The position numbers and the translations under genes are program-made. DNA of 23,952 nucleotides from Fimbriimonas sp. (GTDB taxonomy: Bacteria; Armatimonadota; Fimbriimonadia; Fimbriimonadales; Fimbriimonadaceae), in the NCBI GenBank assembly GCA_030447945.1, contig JAUJNV010000041.1, positions 1 through 23,952 of the forward strand. Direction: 5' to 3'. Below are positions 1 through 8,114 of this stretch, piece by piece. The notes beneath the pieces are model-generated. The model was not told where the DNA came from. It made no database searches and saw nothing but the letters and a program-made list of their open reading frames with translations. Within the stretch, counting starts at the first letter, position 1, and each line of letters opens with the position of its first letter.

Positions 1-1
1 C

Positions 2-478
2 TCCGACACCCCGGGCGTTCCCGCCTCGCGCCACTGGGGCAACCGCTTACCCCGCGTCTGCACGTGGGCCTTCTTCCGCGACCTGCGCTCGGGCCGCCAC
101 TTCTACTTCTACAACGTCCACCTGGACCACGAGCATCAGCCCAGCCGCGAGCGCAGCGCGCAGCTCCTTCTGCGCCACATCCGCGAGCGCGCCACGGACG
201 ACGCTGTCCTCGTCACGGGCGACCTCAACGTCGGCGAGGAGAACCCGGTGCCCTTGGCGATCGTATCGGCAGGCTTCCGCGACACCTTCCGCACGCTACA
301 CCCCGATGCCCCCGCCCTCACCTTCAACGGCTTCCGCGAGACGCCCGACGAGAGGCTCGACTACATCTTCGCCGATGCCGGCTGGACGGTGCGATTAGCG
401 GCGATCCTGAACGACCGCTTCGACGGCCGGTGGCCTTCGGATCACCTTCCGGTAACGGCGACGGTGGCGCTCTCCTAG
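2..478 (+). CDS. Endonuclease/exonuclease/phosphatase family protein, C-terminal part
   Basis: An open frame enters from the left edge and ends at TAG 476-478, giving about 158 C-terminal residues. The fold is recognised from the family motifs in order: NVHLDH (His of the metal/phosphate site), VTGDLNV (the GDxN motif), LDYIF, and PSDHLPV near the end (the SDHxPV motif with the catalytic His). These are the hallmarks of the DNase I-like metal-dependent phosphohydrolase superfamily, whose members cut DNA, RNA, sphingomyelin or inositol phosphates. The substrate cannot be told from this half. The N-terminus, where a signal peptide would be, lies outside the window. The reading frame is clean, unlike many genes further right. 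Confidence 0.88.
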   Translation, partial: SDTPGVPASRHWGNRLPRVCTWAFFRDLRSGRHFYFYNVHLDHEHQPSRERSAQLLLRHIRERATDDAVLVTGDLNVGEENPVPLAIVSAGFRDTFRTLHPDAPALTFNGFRETPDERLDYIFADAGWTVRLAAILNDRFDGRWPSDHLPVTATVALS

Positions 479-628
479 CCGCGGGCTCTGTACCGGCGCT
501 GGCCTACCGAAACCTGGCTCGCGCACGAATCACGTTGTCTTAGCTTTCGTGCCGCGTAATCTCGCTGCACGTTAGCCCTCGCCCCCTGAACACGGGGTGA
601 GGGCCGAGGCTCTAACGAGGCGGTGGTC

Positions 629-1822
629 ATGGACTCCGGGCAGACAGCGACCTGGCTGCGCCCCCGCCGGGAGGCGCTGGGGTGGTTTCTCGCGCTCCTG
701 TGTGCGGGGGGGAGCGTGGTGGTCGTGGCGGGAATTCGCCACTCGCTCAACCCCATCATGGGGGAGCGGGCGCCGTTCTTGCTCTTTACTCTCGCGGTGA
801 TGTTCGCCTCTTGGTACGGTGGCTGGCGGGCGGGGGCGCTGAGCCTCACCCTGTCGATCCTCGTCGGAGAGATCCTGTTCGTGGCGCCCGGGGGCCACTT
901 CCGGCCGGAAGTGGCCGCTGAGTGGGTGCGGGTGGGGATGTTCCTCGTCGCCGGCGGGTCGATCGTGCTCCTCAACCATTTCCTGCGGGCGGAGAGGCGA
1001 CGTCTGCTCGCGGTGGCGGAGGACCTGAGCGCCGTTAACGAGGGGCTGGAGACGCGGGTCCGAGAGCGCACCAGCGCTCTGACCGAGGCGAACGAGAGGG
1101 CTCTTGCTCTGAACGCCGATCTCGAGCGGCGGGCCGAGGAGCTCATGGATGCCTACGAAAACATGGAGAGCTTCAGCTATTCGGTGTCCCACGACCTGCG
1201 CGCGCCCTTGCGAGCGATCTCCACCTACAACGGCCTGCTCGGCGACGAAGAGATGAGCGATGAGGCGAGGGACCTGGTCGAGAAGAGCCGGCGCGGAATC
1301 ACCCGCATGAACCGGCTGATCGACGACCTACTCGACCTCTCGAGGGTCTCCAACCGTGCCCTGCAGATCGACACGGTGAATGTCAGCGAGCTCGTCCGCG
1401 AGACCCTCGGCGCGGCGCTGGAACGGCACGGGATAAGCAATGTGAAAGCGACGGTGGAGGAGGGCGTGGTCGTGCAGGCGGATCGGCGGCTCGTGCCGAT
1501 CCTCGTGGACAATCTCGTGCGTAACGCCGTGAAGTACTCCTCCAAGAGCCCGGAGCCGTCCATCGAATTCGGGCGCCGGAGAGAGGGGACCGAGGACGTC
1601 TTCTTTGTCCGCGACAACGGCGTCGGCTTTGACTCCCGCTTCGCGGACAAGTTGTTCCAGCCCTTCCAGCGCCTTCATACCGAAGCCCAGTTCGAAGGCA
1701 CGGGCATCGGTCTAGCGATCGTCGCCCGCATCGTGGAACGCCACGGCGGGCGCATCTGGGCGGAGTCGGAGGTAGGGAAGGGCGCAACGTTCTTCTTCAC
1801 CCTGAGTCCGGGCGTTGTGTAG
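629..1822 (+). CDS. Membrane sensor histidine kinase
   Basis: An intact 397-residue kinase. The N-terminal third has four hydrophobic segments (about residues 17-37, 48-62, 68-85, 99-117) resembling the DUF4118/KdpD-type membrane module. A charged coiled coil (about 118-185) follows, then the HisKA dimerisation helix with SVSHDLRAPLRAI (phospho-acceptor His188). The HATPase domain carries the N box (NAVKY, Asn299), the G1 box DNGVGF, an F box FQPFQRLH and the G2 box GTGIGLAIV. There is no periplasmic sensor domain and no receiver domain, so the cue is unknown and the partner response regulator is encoded elsewhere. ATG 629 is chosen over GTG 623 because GAGG at 617-620 sits 8 bases before it. 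C-terminal FFFTLSP is typical of phytochrome-like/NarL-unrelated orphan kinases. Confidence 0.95.
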   Translation: MDSGQTATWLRPRREALGWFLALLCAGGSVVVVAGIRHSLNPIMGERAPFLLFTLAVMFASWYGGWRAGALSLTLSILVGEILFVAPGGHFRPEVAAEWVRVGMFLVAGGSIVLLNHFLRAERRRLLAVAEDLSAVNEGLETRVRERTSALTEANERALALNADLERRAEELMDAYENMESFSYSVSHDLRAPLRAISTYNGLLGDEEMSDEARDLVEKSRRGITRMNRLIDDLLDLSRVSNRALQIDTVNVSELVRETLGAALERHGISNVKATVEEGVVVQADRRLVPILVDNLVRNAVKYSSKSPEPSIEFGRRREGTEDVFFVRDNGVGFDSRFADKLFQPFQRLHTEAQFEGTGIGLAIVARIVERHGGRIWAESEVGKGATFFFTLSPGVV

Positions 1823-1850
1823 CTTGTGGTTTGTCGCTTGTGTTGTGTTA
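1821..1850 (+). repeat. TTGTGG/TTGTCG-rich tract after the kinase gene
   Basis: Directly after the kinase stop the sequence becomes a T/G tract built from short words such as CTTGTGG and TTGTCGCTTGTG. The same kind of tract follows the stop of the glycosyltransferase (22740-22797), and a related GTTGGGTGTTGGG tract follows the DUF5694 gene (12191-12209). The position immediately 3' of stop codons suggests a dispersed 3'-end element. Here the complementary arm seen at the other two sites is not obvious. Confidence 0.5.
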
Positions 1851-1985
1851 TCCGGTGCGCTAGCGAGGGACATCGGTCCGAGACCCTCGTGCCCGAGGGG
1901 GGATTGCCAAGAGGGCCCAGGGGAGGCCGGACCGGCCACTCATCCAGGGATTTCCGCTCGACCCGAAGGGGTAGGGGACGTCGCG

Positions 1986-1991
1986 TACAAT
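1986..1991 (+). promoter_or_regulatory. TACAAT -10 box, probable leaderless start
   Basis: TACAAT lies with a gap of exactly six bases before ATG 1998, so a transcript starting at the usual distance would begin at or next to the start codon. No convincing -35 is visible. The same geometry recurs before 10975, 14084 and 16918. Confidence 0.5.
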
Positions 1992-1997
1992 AGGGTC

Positions 1998-2237
1998 ATG
2001 GCCTACGCGACCGTCACTCTGACAAAGGAGCAACTTGTCGAAGCCTTTCGCTCGCTGTCTCCCGAGGTGCGCGCGGAGGTAATTCGGGAAGTGGCCGCTC
2101 CTGTCGAGGCCGCGGCGACGCCGAAGCCACTCCGCGACGTCCTTGCAGAGGTCCGAGCCATGCCACCAGGGGATCCGGACACCTGGCGGCAGGCAAGAGA
2201 GGAAGTCGCCCATCGGGCAGAGGCATGGGGCGAGTGA
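1998..2237 (+). CDS. Antitoxin-like small protein upstream of a PIN toxin
   Basis: A 79-residue acidic protein (MAYATVTLTKEQLVEAF...) ending EEVAHRAEAWGE. Its stop (2235-2237) overlaps the ATG of the PIN-domain gene at 2225, the coupling normally seen in type II toxin-antitoxin pairs, where the upstream partner binds and blocks the toxin and represses the operon. The N-terminal short beta-like stretch (ATVTLTKEQLVEAFRSL) followed by helices fits a small DNA-binding or dimerisation part with a toxin-wrapping tail, but no named antitoxin family is recognised by eye. ATG 1998 is preferred over a longer frame from 1815 because the longer part has no coding character and the TACAAT box lies inside it. 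The assignment rests mainly on context. Confidence 0.72.
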   Translation: MAYATVTLTKEQLVEAFRSLSPEVRAEVIREVAAPVEAAATPKPLRDVLAEVRAMPPGDPDTWRQAREEVAHRAEAWGE

Positions 2238-2622
2238 GCGCCTGTCCATACCTGGACAGCAGTTTCGTCTTAGACCTCCTCGATCCGACTGCAAAGCGCT
2301 ACGAGGCCGCGAATCAAGCCTCAGATCGTCTGGATGAAACCGCCTGTTCCTCCGTTCTCACGCTCATGGAATGCCTCGTGCGACCCCTTCGCACGGGCGA
2401 CTCCAGAACGGAGCAGATCGTGCGGACTTTTTCGGCCGCCTTCTGATGCTTCCTCTCACCGACGAGGTTTACGGGCGGGCCACGCAGCTTCGCGCTCTTC
2501 ACGGCCTCCAAGACCCCCGACGCTCTGCACCTCGCCTGCGCCGAGATCCACGGCTGTGCGGAGGTTTGACGTACGATGCCCACTCTTGGCCGCTGCCCGG
2601 GCCGCCCAGGCTCGCCCCTTAG
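2225..2622 (+). pseudogene. PIN-domain toxin (VapC-type), frameshifted
   Basis: Read across frames, this gives a complete PIN nuclease: YLDSSFVLDLL at the start (first Asp), LTLMECLVRPL (Glu), TPDALHLACAEIHG (Asp), and LTYDAH (last Asp). The four acidic residues that bind Mg/Mn in VapC ribonucleases are therefore all still encoded, but in different frames. The first frame stops at 2446, KTPDALHLACAEIHGCAEV is in another frame and ends at a TGA near 2569, and LTYDAHSW is in a third, ending at TAG 2620-2622. Length (about 130 codons) is normal for VapC. It overlaps the antitoxin-like gene by 13 bases. Either the toxin has really been inactivated while the antitoxin stayed intact, a common fate, or these are sequencing indels as in lepA next door. 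Confidence 0.82.
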
Positions 2623-2636
2623 CGCTTCGGGCGGCG

Positions 2637-2642
2637 TAGAAT
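2637..2642 (+). promoter_or_regulatory. TAGAAT -10-like box before lepA
   Basis: TAGAAT lies 15 bases before the lepA ATG at 2658, just after the toxin stop. It would give a very short 5' leader. No clear Shine-Dalgarno sequence lies between it and the ATG. Confidence 0.35.
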
Positions 2643-2657
2643 AGACGGCCCCTTCCC

Positions 2658-4431
2658 ATGGATCAGTCCCACATCCGTAACTTCTGCATCATCGCGCATA
2701 TCGACTACGGCAAGAGCACGCTCGCCGACCGGCTGATCGAGCGTTGCGGCGCTATTCGCGGGACCGCCCAGGAGCAGATGCTCGATTCCATGGACATCGA
2801 GCGGGAGCGCGGCATCACCATCAAGATGGCCGCCGTCCGGCTGAACTACACGGCGAAGGACGGGCAGGTCTACCAGCCTCAACCTTATCGACACGCCGGG
2901 GCGTGGACTTCACCTACGAGGTCTCGCGGGCCCTCTTCGCCTGCGAGGGCGCTGCTCGTGGTGGACGCGAGTCAGGCGTCGAGGCGGTGACCATCGCCAA
3001 CGCGAGCATGGCGATGAACCAGAACCTGGAGATCGTGCCGGTCATCAACAAGATCGACCTTCCGCACGCGGACCCCGAGCGGGCGCGGGAAGAGATTGAG
3101 AGCGCCGTCGCCATCGACGCGACCGACGCCATCCTCGCCTCCGCGAAGGCGGGCATCGGAATTCCACGAGATTCTAGAGGCGATCGCCGTCCATCGCATC
3201 CCTCGCCGGAGACCCGAACGCGCCCCTCCGCGCGCTCATCTACGACTCTCTTCGACTCCTACCAGGGCGCGGTCGCCTACCTCCGCGTGAAGGACGGCAG
3301 CGTCCGCAAAGGGGACCGGGTCAAGATGATGTCCACCGGGTCAACTTTCGACGTGGACTCGGTCGGCGTCTTCCGCCCGGGCTCCAGGTGAACGAAGAGC
3401 TGACGGGCGAGGTCGGTTTCCTCACCGCCGCCATGAAATCGATCGGCGACGCCGCGACGGCGACACCCGTTACGAAGGCCGAAGGCTCCGCCACGAGCGC
3501 TTCCCGGCTACCGGAAGGCCCTACCGATGGTCTTTGCGGCCTGTATCCGAGCGACGGGGACCAATACGAGGACCTGCGCGACGCCATCGACAAACTCCGG
3601 CTGAACGACGCCTCGCTAGACTTCGAGCCGAGACGAGCGCGGCGCTCGGCTTCGCTTCCGCTGCGGGCTTCCTCGGGCTCTTGCACATGGAGATCGCCCG
3701 CGAACGGCTGGAGCGCGAGTTCAACCTCGACCTCATCCTCACCGCGCCGTCGGTGGACTACAAGGTCACGAAGAAGAGCGGGGAAGAGGAGCACATCTCC
3801 AACCCCGCCGACTGGCCCGAGGCGAACGATATCGCGTCGGTCGCCGAGCCCGCCGTGAGCGCGACCATCATGGTCCTCTGGAGTACGTCGGCGCGGTCAT
3901 GAACCTTTGCCAGGAGCGTCGAGGGATCTACCGGAAGACGGAGTACCCTACGCCGCAGCGCGTGATCCCTCTACGCCCTTGGGTGAGATCCTGCTCGACT
4001 TCTTCGACGCTCAAGTCCTCCACCCGCGGCTACGCTTCGTTCGATTACGAAATAACGGGCTACGATCCGGCGACGCTCGTGAAGGTGGACGTCCTCCTCA
4101 ACGGAGGGCCGCCGACGCGCTCTCCTTCATCGTGCACCGCGACTTCGCCTATAACCGGGGCCGCGCGATGGTGGAGCGACTGAAGGAGGTCGTCCCCGCC
4201 AGCAGTACGAGGTGCGCATCCAGGCCGCCATCGGCGCAAAGGTGATCGCCGCCGAGTCCGTCAAGCCGTTCCCGCAAGAACGTGATCGCCATCGCCAGTG
4301 CTACGGCGGCGACATCACCCGCAAGCGCAAGCTCCTCGAAAAGCAGAAAGAGGGCAAAGCGCATGAAGCAGATCGGCTCCATCGAGCTCCCCCAGGAAGC
4401 ATTCCTGAGCGTCCTGAAGGCTGCCGAGTAG
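2658..4431 (+). pseudogene. lepA: Elongation factor 4 (LepA), many frameshifts
   Basis: Joined across frames this spells LepA from end to end: [16 protein letters not shown] (G1 P-loop), [15 protein letters not shown] (switch region), NLIDTPG (G3), PVINKIDLPHADPERA (G4 NKID), LASAKAGIGI (G5 SAK), then domain II ([19 protein letters not shown]), [65 protein letters not shown], and the diagnostic C-terminal domain [19 protein letters not shown] ending [19 protein letters not shown]. The span (1774 bases) matches the family's about 600 residues, so nothing large is missing. LepA is a ribosomal GTPase that back-translocates or helps initiation. At least ten single- or two-base indels break it, for example near 2876, 2910, 2980, 3165 and 3390. 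The G1 His is Tyr (HIDYGK for the usual HIDHGK). Confidence 0.95.
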
Positions 4432-4433
4432 CG

Positions 4434-4449
4434 GCAGAGCGCGCTCTGC
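4434..4449 (+). terminator. Perfect 16-base palindrome after lepA
   Basis: A self-complementary sequence, GCAGAGCG followed by CGCTCTGC, starts three bases after the lepA stop. It could form a hairpin or cruciform and end transcription, but no T-run follows, so Rho-independent function is uncertain. Confidence 0.35.
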
Positions 4450-4500
4450 TTCGGGGCGAGCTTGCGGCCGAAGGCGCTCTAGATCCTTCTGAGTCGCGAG

Positions 4501-4699
4501 ATGAAGGCAGAGCACGCTGAAACCGCCACATCTGTTCCGTTTCGTCTGGAACATCGTCGGGGGCAGCCAAGGCCGCTCCCACAAGAGGGCGGTCGGCTTC
4601 CTCGGCGTCTCGAACGCCCGCGAGGTCGAGCACCTGATCGTCGAGCACCTCAAAAGCCGTCCCCGGCGAATGAATGATCGTCCAATCATCCATGGATGA
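4501..4699 (+). CDS. Small hypothetical protein before the GNAT gene (one frameshift)
   Basis: Starting at ATG 4501 ([10 protein letters not shown]) and shifting once near 4530, the sequence reads [40 protein letters not shown] and a short tail to TGA 4697-4699. In this frame third codon positions are almost all G or C, the pattern of true genes here, which favours coding on this strand over the opposite-strand frames. The stop overlaps the start of the acetyltransferase (ATG 4692 or 4696), which suggests translational coupling. I do not recognise the family. Confidence 0.4.
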
Positions 4700-4960
4700 C
4701 CTCGAAGTGGTGTGGGTGGAGGCGAAGCCGGTACGAGCTGCGCCGCAACGGTGAAACACTCGGCTTTGCGGACGTGTGCGGCGACGGGGCGACGAGTGGG
4801 TCTTCCCCCACGTCGAGGTCGACTCCGGCCCACGAGGGCCAAGGCCTCGGCTCGAAGCTGGTGCGCGCAGCCCTGGAGGACGCGAAGCGGCAGGGCGCAC
4901 GGGTGGTTCCGCTGTGTCCGTTTGTCATTACGCCTGAGGCGGTATCCAGATTTGCGATGA
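4692..4960 (+). pseudogene. GNAT N-acetyltransferase (YjdJ-like), frameshifted
   Basis: Across frames the product reads [32 protein letters not shown], then FPHVEVDS, HEGQGLGSKLVRAALEDAK, QGARVVPLCPF and YLRRYPDLR before TGA 4958-4960. This is the short (about 90-residue) GNAT type in which EGQGLGSKLV is the acetyl-CoA pyrophosphate-binding loop and VVPLCPF...RYPDL closes the fold. Such proteins acetylate small amines or protein N-termini, but the substrate is unknown. Frame changes fall near 4728, 4785-4800, 4830 and 4925. ATG 4692 gives a GC-rich third-position frame and a better N-terminus than the alternative ATG 4696, but it needs a frameshift. Confidence 0.8.
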
Positions 4961-5141
4961 CGGGCGTGGTGATCAGATGGACGGGAGCGAAATCTTCCCA
5001 ATTGTCGAGGCGGCAGTAGAGTCGACTGCCACGTCCCTATTACAATGAGGGCTCAAGTGATGAGCCGCGAGAGAAGGTCGCTCAAGTGCAACCTCGTGTG
5101 AGTTGGACACCTAGATAAGCCGACGGATAGGCATAAGCAGC

Positions 5142-5300
5142 ATGAGCAGAGTAACTATTGAATCTGAGACGGGCGAGTCGTTGGTCTTGGAGATTAGACC
5201 TGAAGGAGATCGTGAGGCCGCCACTCTAGTAATTAACGGCGTCAAGTGCCATTTGGAGAGACTATCACCACGCACTTGTCTCGGATTACCGAGTGGATAG
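5142..5300 (+). CDS. Small ORF leading into the HNH gene
   Basis: ATG 5142 opens a 52-residue frame (MSRVTIESETGESLVLEIRP...) that stops at TAG 5298-5300, overlapping the GTG 5293 of the HNH gene by eight bases. It may be a small separate protein translated with the endonuclease. Alternatively it is the true N-terminus of the HNH protein, because the downstream frame stays open upstream of 5293 (DYHHALVSDYRVDSDPNY) and one indel near 5255 would join them. Base composition is near 50% GC, unlike the flanks. Confidence 0.4.
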   Translation: MSRVTIESETGESLVLEIRPEGDREAATLVINGVKCHLERLSPRTCLGLPSG

Positions 5301-6146
5301 TGATCCTAACTATGCGCCCGTGTTAGATCGGGATGGCTTGACATTCTTGGTCGTTCCTTTTCCCAATAGCGGCATGAATACACGCTACGGCGAGTCATGG
5401 AGTCAAGACGAGTTGGTGTTGGCTCTTCACCTGTATTGTCAGATTCCCTTTCAGCAGACCAAAGCTAACAACCAAGACGTTATCGCTCTCGCGCACATAT
5501 TAGCGCGCACGCCGGCCTCAGTTGCGCGCAAACTAGGCAACTTCAGGGCTTTCGACCCCCTAAAGACGAAGGGTATTAGCGGCCTGACCCATTTTAGCAA
5601 GGCTGATCAAGCAGTATGGGATGAGTTCTATAGGCGCTGGGACAACCTTGTTGATGAGAGGGACCGAATTCTGTCCCTGCAATATAATCGGAACCTTGAT
5701 GACGGGATAGAAGACTCATCAACCAGAGATTCGTCACTCAGGCCAGCTGGTGCGACGGGTGCCGGCGTCGTTTCTGTGAGGCGCCATCAGGCTTTCTTTC
5801 GGAAGGCCGTCCATTCAGTTATCGTTCTAGGTGCTGCATATGCGGCATAGACCTTGAGGTTGCTGAACGCAAGCCACATCGTGCCGTGGAGCGATCGAGA
5901 GGATACTGTACTGACCCTGAAAACGGCCTCTGTCTTTGCGTTGCAGGCGACCGCGCCTTCGACAGGGGAATGCTGGCACTGACGAGGATCACAAGCTTTT
6001 AGTTGCTGTGGCTACGCGAAAAGTCGATCCCGTGTGGTTCAGTTCATGTTCGCAAATTGTGCGGGTTGACGTGTCATTGCCCAGCCGTTTTTAGGCCCAA
6101 TCCTGAATACGTGTCGTGGCATCGAGAGCACGCTCTTCTAGGTTAG
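5293..6146 (+). pseudogene. HNH endonuclease of the restriction type, frameshifted
   Basis: The N-terminal half is in one frame: SWSQDELVLALHLYCQIPF, IALAHILARTPASVARKLGN, GISGLTHFSKADQAVWDEFY, the conserved leader domain found in many stand-alone HNH restriction-type nucleases. After a stop at 5848-5850 the nuclease domain continues in other frames: CCICGIDLEV (CxxC zinc-binding pair), NASHIVPWSDRED (the H of the HNH core), DPENGLCLC, DRAFDRGMLALT, DHKLLVAVATRKVDPVWF and finally RPNPEYVSWHRE to TAG 6144-6146. The full length (about 284 codons) is what the family shows. Such genes cut foreign or modified DNA, often beside a methyltransferase, but none is visible here. The low GC (about half) compared with two-thirds GC around it suggests acquisition by transfer. 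Confidence 0.85.
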
Positions 6147-6295
6147 CAAAACCTGATGAAAACGCGATTCGCATGCTCCCAACACCTTGGCTATTCCTTG
6201 GCCCGACGGTGTTGGGGCGACTTCCGGCGTAAGAAACTCCATAAAGGGATCACAAGGAGCCGCAACTCATATCGCATTCTCAATCTCCGCGAGAC

Positions 6296-6689
6296 GTGGA
6301 CGGTTGCTGAGGGCGACGGCGAAGTCCATGCGGGGGAACCGGGGCGGACACCACGCCTGAGGTGGCTTTGCGCCTCGCGCTCTGGTATGGGGGGCTGCGG
6401 GGTACCGGAAGAACGGAAGCTGCCTGGTAAGACGTCGTGTACGGGCGGGCGAAGCTCGCGGTTTTCGTCCACGGGTGCTACTGGCACGGTTGCCCCACCT
6501 GTGAGCGCAACCTGACGCCCAAAACCAACGCCGCCTACTGGAGCGCGAAGATCGCGCAGAACAAGGGCGCGACGTGCGCAGCCAGGCCGCGCTTGAGGCG
6601 ATGGGCTATCGCGTGCTCGTGTTCTGGGAGTGCGAGGTCAAGCCCAAGGGGATCGAGGAGGCCGTCGCTCGCGTGCGGGAGGCGCTTAG
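6296..6689 (+). pseudogene. Vsr-like mismatch/very short patch endonuclease, frameshifted
   Basis: Joined across frames: KSMRGNRG, ADTTPEVALRLALWYGGLR, then RKN...LPGK (the family's LPGKPD region), YGRAKLAVFVHGCYWHGCPT, NLTPKTNAAYWSAKIAQNK, SQAALEAMGYRVLVFWECEV. FVHGCYWHGC with its clustered His/Cys, the zinc- and catalytic-site region, and RVLVFWECE are diagnostic of Vsr. Vsr nicks 5' of the T in T:G mismatches that arise by deamination of 5-methylcytosine, so it normally sits with a C5-methyltransferase. None lies in this window. Breaks occur near 6345, 6400-6435 and 6570. The start is uncertain, and GTG 6296 is only one candidate. The stop is probably TAG 6687-6689, touching the convergent stop of the metallopeptidase gene. 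It lies just downstream of the HNH gene on the same strand. Confidence 0.82.
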
Positions 6690-8065
6690 GGCACCTGGAT
6701 CTTCGTCCGCGAGCGGTCCAATGCTGGATCCCGAGCGAACGGAACCAAGCGAAGAGGTCGCGGCGGCGACGCTGAGGACGGCGACGCTGTCGTCCGCGGT
6801 GTACTCCGTCATCTTCTTGGGGTCGACGAGGCGGCGCTTCGCCTGGAAATAGCGGGCGACGATGTCGTGGGGCCGACGTCCTTTTTGGAGCCTCTCGAAG
6901 ATCCACATCGGCTTGCCCATGCTCACGCGGTGCTCGACCTTGCCGGCGAGGTCGGCGGTCTTGGCCAGGGTCGCCCGCCTCGGCCGACTTAAGGTAGCGC
7001 CCGAGTGCCGCCTCCGCCTCCTTTCCGTGCCCCAGCCGCCGCGCCCCGATCCCCACGTAGGTCGCCAGCGATTCGTTCCACATCGGCTCGGCGAAGGGGA
7101 GCACCCACGAGTGCGTCGCCTCGTGCCCGATCAGCTCCACCATGCCGTACCGTTCCCTTGGGAAGCCGCCCCAGAACACGCCCAGACCAAGCGTCTTGCC
7201 CGAGGAGAAGCCGCCGGCGCCCGTGGGGAGCAGGATCAGGTCGAGCAGCAGGGCTCGGCTCGACGCCCACCACCTGACGGATCACGGGCAGCACCCGGAA
7301 ATACTCGTCCGAGATGGCGTTCGCGTGCGGAGCGAGGTAGTCGCTGAAGCGGATGCCCAACCCCCGCACCACCCGCACGTTCTCCGGTTTGCACGTGGAC
7401 GGGCGGGCGCGAGGGGTCGACGCGCTTGTTCGCCGCTAGGCTGTGCAGGAGGGACGGGAGCCAAGCCGCGCGTTGAGTCGCCGACATCCGGATTGTGCCC
7501 GAAGAGGAGCGCGAGAGGCCACCATGACGCGCCCTCGCTCGAAGGAGCGGACGGCCAATTGCGGCCTCCCGCTTCGCGTCCCACACCAGTACCTCCCACT
7601 TCTCCGGCTCGTCCAGCCGGATCGCCTTGCCGCCCCGAGTCTCCAACTTCTCGGCCTTCAACCGCGTCGCGGCCGCCAGCGGAGCTTGGGCACGCTCAGA
7701 GGTAAAGGTCGCTCCGAACTCTCCCGCGAGCGCGTTCAGCTTGAACTCCGCCCGGGAAGAGCGCGTGGTCTCCTACGATCAGCACGCCTCCCGCCACGAG
7801 CGAACCGCTCGACGAGCGTTACGTCGCGGCTCGTCCAGGGGGACGGCGTCGCGCCCTGGGGGCAGCACGAGTTGACGTTGCCCACGTCGAGCTTGCTGAC
7901 CGTCCCCCAGTTCCGCGCGTCGCTGCCCCCGGAGTACCGCTCCGCGAACCGCCAGTCGAAGAACGAAAACTCGTGCGAGACATCCGTCGGTGGACGACTT
8001 GCGCCCCGCGAGCGTGGCGCGAGCAGGGCGAGGCAGGAGTTCCGCACACGAGAAGTGTATCGCAT
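6686..8065 (-). pseudogene. Secreted-type gluzincin metallopeptidase, frameshifted
   Basis: The minus strand reads, in several frames, HEFSFFDWRFAERYSGGSD, ARNWGTVSKLDVGNVNSC, GGVLIVGDHALFPG, LEKLETRGGKAIRLDEPEKW and VLVWDAKREAA, then RVVRGLGIRFSDYLAPHA, FWGGFPRERYGMVELIGHE and ATHSW, followed by PMWNESLATYVGIGARRLG, and KPMWIFERLQ near the end. HEATH (7111-7125) is the zinc-binding HExxH motif and the Glu of WNESLATY is the likely third ligand, as in MA-clan peptidases. The N-terminal half with its VLIVGDHALF strand looks like a GATase/ThuA-type accessory domain. The end is set at the TAA 6686-6688 (DRSRTKIQVP before it) and the start at ATG 8065, whose first 25 residues could be a damaged signal peptide. 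Function beyond protein hydrolysis is unknown. Confidence 0.68.
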
Positions 8066-8114
8066 TCGCCCGCCGCCGACCCTTGGCTCGCGTGCTCCCG
8101 TCCTCGTAGGTTAA

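Noticed and set aside
4301..4900. 199-residue minus-strand frame over the lepA end and GNAT gene
   Set aside because: Antisense to lepA and GNAT; the plus strand has GC-rich third positions and family motifs.
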